Origin: Coprousia sp963931435 | GTDB lineage: Bacteria > Actinomycetota > Coriobacteriia > Coriobacteriales > Coriobacteriaceae | Length of the DNA stretch: 64,000 bases | Direction of reading: 5' to 3' | NCBI GenBank assembly: GCA_963931435.1 | Contig: OZ007012.1 | Coordinates: forward strand, 1,240,001 to 1,304,000 | In this document: positions 58,121 to 64,000 of the stretch, piece after piece | Numbering within the stretch: the stretch's first letter is position 1 | Layout: the number at the start of each line of letters is the position of its first letter | Notes under the pieces: model-generated | Database searches by the model: none | What the model saw: only the letters and a program-made list of their open reading frames with translations | Told to the model about the DNA's origin: nothing | Made by a program: the position numbers and the translations under genes

Positions 58121-58168
58121 ACGGGCGGAGTATACTAGCCGCAACGGATACGCAGACGACGGGCGGAG
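58120..58168 (+). promoter_or_regulatory. Promoter/leader of the CLC-lipid kinase operon
   Basis: TATACT at 58131-58136 is a good -10. The motif GACGGGCGGAG occurs twice (58120-58130 and 58157-58167), the second serving as the ribosome-binding site region. The leader is too short for a fluoride riboswitch, and none of its consensus is visible. Confidence 0.5.
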
Positions 58169-58171
58169 ACC

Positions 58172-59608
58172 ATGGTACGAGATTCCACACCCCTGCGCCG
58201 CGCCGCAGCGCGGGCGGCCGGCACCCTGCGCCAGTGCCTCGGCGCCGCCGAGGAGGCCGCGGCGGGGCGCGAGCGGCGCATGGCGGCCGACGCTGCGCGC
58301 GACGTCCGCAACGCCCGCGCGAGCGCGCGCCTGATGGCGCTCGTCGTCGTGGTCTCGCTGGCCATGGGTGCCGCCGCCTGGCTCTTCCTCGCCTGCCTCG
58401 ACGCCGTGACGGGCCTGCGGGAGGGCTGCCTGGCGCTCTTCGCGCTCCTTCCGGCGGTCAACGTCCTCACCGCCTGGCTCTACCGCACGCGCGGCGGCGA
58501 GGCGGCGCGCGGCAACAACCTCGTCATCGACTGCGCCCTCACGGGCCGGCGCGTCCCCGCCATCATGGCGCCCCTCACCTTCCTCTGCTCGGTCGCCACG
58601 CACCTGGCCGGCGGCTCGGCGGGACGCGAGGGCACGGCCGTGCAGATCGGCGGCACCATCGCCGACGCCGTGTCGCGCGCCTTCCGCCTCACCGGCCGCG
58701 ACCACCAGGACCTCATGCTCTCGGGCATCTCCGCCGCGTTCGGCGGGGTATTCGGCACGCCGCTCGCCGGCGCGTTCTTCGGCATGGAGATGTGCTTCGT
58801 GGGCAAGCTCACCTACAGCGCCGGCATCTACTGCCTCACCGCGTCGTTTCTGGGCAGCGCGGTGGCCAGCGCCCTGGGAGCGGTGCGCGAGGCCTACATC
58901 ATCGGGCGCGTGCCCGAGCTCACGGCGGTCTCCATCGCCGCCGCCGTCATCGCCGGAGCGCTGTTCGGGCTCACGGCGCGCGGCTTCTCCGCAGCCATCC
59001 GCGCGGTCCGGCGCTTCTGGGCCCACCGCGTCACCAACTACCTCGTCGCGGCGGCAGCCGGCGCCAGCGTGCTGCTCGGCGTCTACCTCGTCTTCTCGCT
59101 CGAGCGCTACGGCGGACTCTCCACCTGGCTCGTCGAGGCGGGGTTCGACGGCGCGACCACGCCCGCCGACCCGCTCATCAAGCTCGGCGTGACGGCGCTC
59201 ACCCTCGGCGCGGGCTTCCAGGGCGGCGAGGTGACGCCGCTGTTCGGCATCGGCGCCTCGCTCGGCGGATGGCTGGGCTCCGTCGCCGGCTTCGCGCCCT
59301 CGTTCATGGCGGCGCTGGGGCTCATCGGGGTGTTCGGCTCCGCGCTCAACGTGCCCATCACCGCCATCATGCTCGGGGTCGACCTGTTCGGCGGGCACGC
59401 GGCGCCCTACTACGTCATCGTCTCGTTCGTGGGCTACCTCGTGGCCGGGCACCGCGGCGTCTACCCCGCCCAGCGCATCGCCACGCCCAAGCGCCGCTCG
59501 CTCGCCGGCGAGCAGGGCCTCACCGTGGACGAGGCCATCCGGCGCCACGACGCCGTGCGCCCCGATGCGGGGTGCGACCGGGAACGATCGAAGGAGCACA
59601 CCGCATGA
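58172..59608 (+). CDS. CLC-family anion/proton antiporter, fluoride-type (CLC-F)
   Basis: The 478-residue membrane protein has about ten hydrophobic helices of the CLC fold. Two diagnostic segments differ from chloride CLCs. The anion-site loop that is GSGIP in chloride types reads RGNNLVID, and the gating-glutamate segment reads GGSAGREGTAVQIG rather than GREGP. GNN and GREGT are the signatures of the CLC-F fluoride/proton antiporters that export fluoride. The start ATG 58172 has GGCGGAG upstream. It overlaps the lipid kinase gene by four bases (ATGA). Chloride transport remains a lesser possibility. Confidence 0.82.
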   Translation: MVRDSTPLRRAAARAAGTLRQCLGAAEEAAAGRERRMAADAARDVRNARASARLMALVVVVSLAMGAAAWLFLACLDAVTGLREGCLALFALLPAVNVLTAWLYRTRGGEAARGNNLVIDCALTGRRVPAIMAPLTFLCSVATHLAGGSAGREGTAVQIGGTIADAVSRAFRLTGRDHQDLMLSGISAAFGGVFGTPLAGAFFGMEMCFVGKLTYSAGIYCLTASFLGSAVASALGAVREAYIIGRVPELTAVSIAAAVIAGALFGLTARGFSAAIRAVRRFWAHRVTNYLVAAAAGASVLLGVYLVFSLERYGGLSTWLVEAGFDGATTPADPLIKLGVTALTLGAGFQGGEVTPLFGIGASLGGWLGSVAGFAPSFMAALGLIGVFGSALNVPITAIMLGVDLFGGHAAPYYVIVSFVGYLVAGHRGVYPAQRIATPKRRSLAGEQGLTVDEAIRRHDAVRPDAGCDRERSKEHTA

Positions 59609-60564
59609 AACGGCGCATCGATACGGGAAAGACCCTCATCATCGCCAACCCGCAGGCGCAATCGGGACGCAGCCGCGTGGTCGCCGAGCGGCTGCGGCGC
59701 TTCCTCGCGCTCATCCTCGACGACCCTGATCAGTTCGACCTGGTCTACACCGAGCGCCCGCGCCACGCCATCGAGCTCGCGCGCGACGCGGCCGGCTACC
59801 GCACGGTGATCGCGCTCGGCGGCGACGGCGTCATCCACGAGGTGGCCTGCGGCCTCATGCTCCATCCCGCGCAGACCCGTCCCACCCTCGGCATCGTGCC
59901 CGTGGGCTCCGGCAACGACTACGCCATGACGCTCGGCATCCCCGAGTGCGACGGGGACGACTTCTCGCCGCTGCTCTCCGCGCGCCCCCGCGCGCTCGAT
60001 GTCGGGCGCGTCCTCATCGACCGGGGGCTTCCCACCGAGCGCTGCGAGTACTTCGTCGAGACCTGCTCGGTGGGCCTCGACGCCGCCATCGCCATCGACA
60101 CCTACCGTCTGCGCCGGACCACGCACCTCAGGGGCAACGCGCTCTACCTAGCGAGCGGCCTGCGCATGTTCGGACGCGGCTACCGGTCGTTCCCCCTGAG
60201 CGCGGCATTCGACGGGGCGCCGGCGCGAGAGCTCGAGCCCCATATCTTCACCGTGCAGATCGGCCCCACCTACGGTTCCGGCTTCCGCGTGTGCCCCGAG
60301 GCCGATCCGGCGGACGGGATCTTCGACATCTGCTACACGGATGGACCCCTGCCCCGGCGCGTCACGCTGCCGGTGTTCCTCGCCGCGCGCGACGGACACC
60401 ACGTGGGGGCGCGGGCCATCCACTTCGAGCGGGCGCGGCGCGTGGTGCTGGAGCTCCCCGAGCGCGGCTACCCCATCCAGACGGATGGAGAGCAGCAGGA
60501 GGCGTCGCGCCTCGACATCTCGATCGAGCCCGCCGCGCTCACCGTGCTCGCCTCGCCGCGTTGA
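59605..60564 (+). CDS. Diacylglycerol/lipid kinase family protein (DagK/YegS type)
   Basis: The 319-residue protein has the lipid-kinase nucleotide loop ALGGDGVIHEVACGL (about 73-87) and PVGSGNDYAMTLG, plus an N-terminal TLIIANPQAQSGRSR. Family members phosphorylate diacylglycerol or similar lipids for phospholipid recycling. The start ATG 59605 is coupled to the upstream CLC stop, after GAAGGAG. Nothing in the sequence explains why it shares an operon with an antiporter. Confidence 0.9.
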   Translation: MKRRIDTGKTLIIANPQAQSGRSRVVAERLRRFLALILDDPDQFDLVYTERPRHAIELARDAAGYRTVIALGGDGVIHEVACGLMLHPAQTRPTLGIVPVGSGNDYAMTLGIPECDGDDFSPLLSARPRALDVGRVLIDRGLPTERCEYFVETCSVGLDAAIAIDTYRLRRTTHLRGNALYLASGLRMFGRGYRSFPLSAAFDGAPARELEPHIFTVQIGPTYGSGFRVCPEADPADGIFDICYTDGPLPRRVTLPVFLAARDGHHVGARAIHFERARRVVLELPERGYPIQTDGEQQEASRLDISIEPAALTVLASPR

Positions 60565-60572
60565 CGCGATCG

Positions 60573-60613
60573 AAAAGGCCGGCGCCGCAGTCCCAGGACC
60601 TGCAGCGCCGGCC
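60573..60613 (-). terminator. xpt terminator
   Basis: The stem GGCCGGCGC/GCGCCGGCC (60577-60613) is followed on the minus strand by TTTTCG. It lies 45 bases past the xpt stop, between xpt and the convergent lipid kinase gene. Confidence 0.85.
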
Positions 60614-60658
60614 ATCCGCCAGCTCTTCCCAGCGCAGCTTTGCATGCCGCGCCTGCGC

Positions 60659-61243
60659 CTACTCCGTGCAGAACGTGATCGCGCCGGTCTCGCCGTCCAT
60701 GGACGCCACGCGCGCGAGCGACTCCACGCGGTAGCCCCGCTCGCGCAGGCGGTCGCCGCCGCCCTGGTAGGCCTTCTCGATCGCGATGCCGATGCCCGCC
60801 ACGTGCGCGCCGGCCATGTCGCACAGGCGGATGAGCCCCTCGAGCGCGCAGCCGTTGGCCAGGAAGTCATCGAGGATCAGCACCTCGTCGCCCGGCGCGA
60901 GGAAGCGCCTCCCCACGATGACGGGGTACTCGCGCTGCTTGGTGTAGGAGTAGATGGTGGTCGCGTACTGGTCGCCATCCAGGTTGATGGAGGGCGCCTT
61001 CTTGGCGAACACCACCGGCGCGCAGCCGAAATGCCGCGCCGCGATGCACGCGATGCCGATGCCCGACGCCTCGATGGTGAGGATCTTGTTCACGGGCACG
61101 TCCGCGAAGCGCCGCGCCCACTCGGCGCCCATCGCGTCGAACAGCCCCACGTCGCATTGATGGTTGAGAAACGCGTCGACTTTCAGCACGTTGCCCGGCT
61201 TCACGACGCCATCGCGGCGGATGCGCTCTTCCAACAGCTCCAT
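60659..61243 (-). CDS. xpt: Xanthine phosphoribosyltransferase
   Basis: Xpt turns xanthine into XMP for salvage. The 194-residue protein has the PRPP-binding loop EVLILDDFLANGCALEGL, the Xpt N-terminus MELLEERIRRDGVVKPGN, and SINLDGDQY-type flexible loop residues. The length matches B. subtilis Xpt. It is monocistronic with its own terminator. No purine riboswitch is visible upstream. It fits the purine theme of the window by diverting xanthine to nucleotides. Confidence 0.95.
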   Translation of the reverse strand: MELLEERIRRDGVVKPGNVLKVDAFLNHQCDVGLFDAMGAEWARRFADVPVNKILTIEASGIGIACIAARHFGCAPVVFAKKAPSINLDGDQYATTIYSYTKQREYPVIVGRRFLAPGDEVLILDDFLANGCALEGLIRLCDMAGAHVAGIGIAIEKAYQGGGDRLRERGYRVESLARVASMDGETGAITFCTE

Positions 61244-61372
61244 GGTGCTCCCCTCTCGCCCGGCCCGGGCGGCACGTCAACGTTGCCTAGCAGGATACCA
61301 CGACGCCGGGGGATGCCGCGACGCGAGAGCCTCCGGCAGCCGGGGCGCAGCCGGTGTGCGATTTGCGAGTTG

Positions 61373-61399
61373 AAAAAGAGCCAGCCCGGAGGCTGGCTC
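61373..61399 (-). terminator. Terminator of the O-acetylhomoserine sulfhydrylase gene
   Basis: A perfect nine-bp stem (GAGCCAGCC/GGCTGGCTC) with a CGGA loop is followed on the minus strand by five T residues. It ends the transcript 49 bases past the stop at 61448. Confidence 0.93.
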
Positions 61400-61447
61400 A
61401 AGCTGCAACGGACGGCGCGCCGCCCCCGACGACGGCTCCGCGCCCCT

Positions 61448-62728
61448 CTAGATCTGGTCGAGCGCCTGGGCGACGTCGGCGATGAGGTCCTCGGTGTCCT
61501 CCAAGCCGCACGAGAGGCGCACCATGTCCGGCGCGATGCCGGCGGCCTCGAGCTCGGCGTCCGTCATCTGGCGATGCGTGGCGTTGGCCGGATGCAGCAC
61601 GCAGGTGCGCGCATCGGCCACGTGCGTGGCGATCTGCGCCACATGCAGGTTCTTCATGAAGGTCTCCGCCGCGGCGCGGCCGCCGGTGAACCCGAAGGAG
61701 ACCACGCCGCAGGAGCCGTTGGGCAGGTACTTCTGAGCGAGCTCGTGCCAGGGGTCGCCGGGCAGGCCCGGATACTTGACGAAGCGCACCTTGGGGTGCC
61801 CCGCCAAAAACTCCGCCATGGCCTGGCCGTTGGCGCAGTGGCGCGGCATGCGGACGTGCAGGCTCTCCAGGCCGAGGTTGAGGTAGAAGGCGTTCTGGGG
61901 CGACTGGATGCACCCGAAGTCGCGCATGAGCTGCGAGGTCGCCTTGGTGATGAAGGCGCCCCCCTGCCCGAACTTCTGCGTGTAGACGACGCCGTGGTAG
62001 GTCTCATCAGGCGTGGTGAGGCCGGGGAACTTCTCGGCATGAGCGTCCCAGTCGAACTTGCCGGAGTCCACGATGGCGCCGCCCACGGCCGCGCCGTGCC
62101 CGTCCATGTACTTGGTGGTGGAGTGGGTCACGATGTCGGCGCCCCACTCGATCGGGCGGCACATGATGGGCGTGGGGAACGTGTTGTCCACGATCAGCGG
62201 CACGCCGTGGGCATGGGCCGCGGTGGCAAAGCGCTCGATGTCGAGCACGTCGAGGGCGGGGTTGGCGATCGTCTCGCCGAAGACGGCCTTGGTGTTGGGG
62301 CGGAAGGCCGCCTCGAGTTCCTCATCCGTGCAGTCGGGCGCCACGAAGGTGCTCTCGATGCCCATGCGGCGCATGGTGTGCGCGATGAGGTTGTAGGTGC
62401 CGCCGTAGATGGCCGAGCTCGCCACCACGTGGTCGCCGGCGCCCATGATGTTGAACAGCGCGAAGAAGTTGGCCGCCTGGCCCGAGCTCGTCAGCATGCC
62501 GGCGGTGCCGCCCTCGAGCTCGGCGATCTTGGCCGCCACGGCGTCGTTGGTGGGGTTCTGCAGGCGCGTGTAGAAGTAGCCCGCCTCCTCAAGGTCGAAG
62601 AGGCGCCCCATGTGCTCGGAGGTATCGTACTTCCAGGTGGTTGACTGGTAGATGGGCACCTGGCGCGGCTCGCCGTCGCCGGGGCGGTATCCGCCCTGCA
62701 CGCAGGTGGTTCCGATATGCTCTGCCAT
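61448..62728 (-). CDS. O-acetylhomoserine (thiol)-lyase / PLP-dependent sulfhydrylase
   Basis: This Cys/Met-metabolism PLP enzyme, 426 residues, joins sulfide or methanethiol to O-acetylhomoserine to give homocysteine or methionine. It has YTRLQNPTNDAVAAKIAELE, SSAIYGGTYNL, VDNTFPTPIMCRP and the Schiff-base Lys in VTHSTTKYMDGHG. The length of about 425 fits the MetY-type sulfhydrylase rather than cystathionine synthase (about 380). The start is ATG 62728 after GTGAGGAG. It is a single gene with a long 5' region. Confidence 0.93.
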   Translation of the reverse strand: MAEHIGTTCVQGGYRPGDGEPRQVPIYQSTTWKYDTSEHMGRLFDLEEAGYFYTRLQNPTNDAVAAKIAELEGGTAGMLTSSGQAANFFALFNIMGAGDHVVASSAIYGGTYNLIAHTMRRMGIESTFVAPDCTDEELEAAFRPNTKAVFGETIANPALDVLDIERFATAAHAHGVPLIVDNTFPTPIMCRPIEWGADIVTHSTTKYMDGHGAAVGGAIVDSGKFDWDAHAEKFPGLTTPDETYHGVVYTQKFGQGGAFITKATSQLMRDFGCIQSPQNAFYLNLGLESLHVRMPRHCANGQAMAEFLAGHPKVRFVKYPGLPGDPWHELAQKYLPNGSCGVVSFGFTGGRAAAETFMKNLHVAQIATHVADARTCVLHPANATHRQMTDAELEAAGIAPDMVRLSCGLEDTEDLIADVAQALDQI

Positions 62729-63082
62729 AGAGGCTCCTCACACTCGATTGATAATCCAACTTGATAGCATAGCGCACCCGTCGCGCCCCCGATACCGAAA
62801 CGGAGACCCGGAAACACGGCGGCAAAGCGATATGGTGCGAAGCGCGCACCGGACACGAACTCCGGAGACTCATCCCCCTGGCCAGATCGGTAAAACACCT
62901 CATCATGGTGACAAAGACGGGGGAAGTCATTGCCTTGACACGCTGATCTTGGGCATCATGCGATCGAAGGCCGCAGCAGGGTGCGGAAACACCGAGCGCC
63001 ACGGCTTTTTTCATGTCGCGACATACTTATACTCGGCGCGACACAGTCGAAACTTGCATCCCATAACTCGGTAAGTTACCCC
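62729..63082 (-). promoter_or_regulatory. Long 5' region of the sulfhydrylase gene
   Basis: The 354 bases separate rfbB from the sulfhydrylase. On the minus strand GCGCTATGCTATC (about 62780-62768) gives a possible -10 TATGCT. On the plus strand TTGATA occurs twice, 14 bases apart (62749-62768), as a possible operator. I see no S-box or other SAM-riboswitch core. Nothing coding is recognised; the frames across it are shadows. Confidence 0.35.
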
Positions 63083-64000
63083 TTATCGCCCCTGCGCGGC
63101 GTACCTCGCCTCGGTGGCGGCCTTCGCCGGGCGCCACCAGGCCTCGTTGTCGCGGTACCAGGCGATGGTGGAGGCGAGGCCCTCCGCGAAGTCCGTGTGC
63201 ACGGGCTCCCAGCCGAGCTCGCGGCGGAGCTTCGTCGGGTCGATCGCGTAGCGGCGGTCGTGGCCCGGGCGGTCGCGCACCCAGTCGAAGTCGTCCGGGT
63301 CGCGCCCGAACGCCTCGAGGATCGCGCGGAGCACGTCGATGTTGGAGCGCTCGCCGTCGGCGCCGATGAGGTAGGTCTCGCCGACGCGGCCCCTCGTGAG
63401 GACCGCCCAGACGGCGCTCGAGTGATCCTCGGTATGGATCCAGTCGCGGACGTTCAGCCCGTCGCCGTAGAGCTTCGGGCGGATGCCGTCGATCAGATTC
63501 GTGATCTGCCGGGGCATGAACTTCTCCACGTGCTGGTAGGGCCCGTAGTTGTTGGAGCAGTTGGAGATGGTGGCGCGCACGCCGTAGGTGCGGACCCAGG
63601 CGCGCACGAGCATGTCCGAGGCCGCCTTGGTGCTCGAGTACGGGCTGGAGGGGTGGTACGGCGTCTCCTCGGTGAAGCGCGCCGGGTCGTCGAGGGCGAG
63701 GTCGCCGTAGACCTCGTCGGTCGAGACGTGGTGGAGGCGGACATCGTATTTCCGGCACGCCTCCAGCAGGCGGAAGGTCCCCTCCACGTTGGTGCGCAGG
63801 AACGGCTCGGGGTCGGCGATGGAGTTGTCGTTGTGGGACTCCGCGGCGTAGTGCACGATCGCGTCATGGCCGGGGACGATCCGGTCGAGCAGCTCCGCGT
63901 CGCAGACGTCGCCCACGACGAGCTCCACGCGGTCCTCCGGCAGCTCCGCTATGTTCTCGGGGTTGCCGGCGTAGGTGAGCTTGTCGAGCACCGTCACGTG
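63083..64000 (-). CDS. rfbB: dTDP-glucose 4,6-dehydratase (5' end beyond window)
   Basis: The visible 305 residues lack the N-terminal dinucleotide loop, which lies past base 64000; the reading frame is open to the edge. The short-chain dehydrogenase catalytic set is visible as HHVSTDEVYGDL, with the Thr-Asp-Glu triad members, and PYSSTKAASD with Tyr-x3-Lys. NNYGPYQHVEKFMPRQI and VRDWIHTEDHSSAV are typical of RmlB. It forms dTDP-4-keto-6-deoxyglucose for rhamnose or other surface sugars. It begins what is probably a polysaccharide locus to the right. Confidence 0.93.
   Translation of the reverse strand, partial: HVTVLDKLTYAGNPENIAELPEDRVELVVGDVCDAELLDRIVPGHDAIVHYAAESHNDNSIADPEPFLRTNVEGTFRLLEACRKYDVRLHHVSTDEVYGDLALDDPARFTEETPYHPSSPYSSTKAASDMLVRAWVRTYGVRATISNCSNNYGPYQHVEKFMPRQITNLIDGIRPKLYGDGLNVRDWIHTEDHSSAVWAVLTRGRVGETYLIGADGERSNIDVLRAILEAFGRDPDDFDWVRDRPGHDRRYAIDPTKLRRELGWEPVHTDFAEGLASTIAWYRDNEAWWRPAKAATEARYAAQGR

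Noticed and set aside
58120..58171. Fluoride riboswitch ahead of the CLC-F gene
   Set aside because: The leader is about 36 bases and lacks the crcB-motif consensus.
60565..61447. Purine riboswitch upstream of xpt
   Set aside because: The short xpt leader shows no purine-riboswitch core pairs, only the terminator of the next gene.

Overview
The window is very GC-rich and gene-dense, with most genes on the minus strand. I infer an anaerobic, gut-type actinobacterium of the class Coriobacteriia (Olsenella/Atopobiaceae-like or a relative). The reasons are base composition, the fhs-fchA-folD one-carbon operon, trigger factor-ClpP-ClpX in that order, and a large selenium/molybdenum purine-catabolism island. 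This is inference from gene content; no rRNA gene is present to confirm it.

Layout. 1-3.3 kb: one-carbon operon (fhs, fchA, partial folD). 3.7-5.6 kb: decayed sulfatase and an unrecognised helical protein. 5.9-12.5 kb: housekeeping genes valS, clpX, clpP, tig and tRNA-Leu(UAG). 12.7-16.4 kb: a three-subunit molybdenum hydroxylase. 16.8-19.8 kb: gdhA and a class-3 aldehyde dehydrogenase. 20.0-22.6 kb: a lower-GC orphan gene, a ClpX-like AAA+ ATPase and tRNA-Gly/tRNA-Pro.

22.7-57.9 kb: an almost continuous island for selenium-dependent molybdenum hydroxylases and anaerobic purine (xanthine/urate) breakdown. It holds hydroxylase maturation genes (XdhC-type protein, yqeB, yqeC, mocA), the ygeX-ygeY-ygeW-arcC-mocA-hydA catabolic operon, a purine-permease-ssnA-ygfK-ferredoxin-xanthine dehydrogenase operon, a second NCS2 permease, and two PAS/HTH regulators placed divergently beside their likely targets. 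It also holds ridA, selenium supply genes (yedF, cysteine desulfurase, DUF3343, selD), molybdate uptake (modABC) and molybdopterin genes (mogA, moeA). An ISL3-type insertion sequence sits inside it. 58.0-64 kb: a fluoride-type CLC antiporter behind an 11-copy octanucleotide repeat, a lipid kinase, xpt, an O-acetylhomoserine sulfhydrylase and a partial rfbB.

How the genes fit together (inference from family knowledge): NCS2 permeases import xanthine or urate. Molybdenum hydroxylases need molybdate (Mod), molybdopterin (Mog/MoeA), the cytidylyl transfer of MocA, and labile selenium made from cysteine desulfurase/YedF/SelD and installed with XdhC/YqeB/YqeC-type proteins. The ring is opened and degraded by the amidohydrolases, YgeY and YgeW. 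ArcC can recover ATP from carbamoyl phosphate, YgeX ends at pyruvate and ammonia, and RidA can clear the 2-aminoacrylate formed on the way. One-carbon units could enter FchA/Fhs, and Xpt and GdhA can salvage xanthine and ammonia. The most unusual points are a FolD that has lost its cyclohydrolase residues beside FchA, a YgfK without its flavin reductase domain, a ModB fused to a large extracytoplasmic domain, a second ClpX-like unfoldase, and a possible phase-variable repeat at a CLC promoter.
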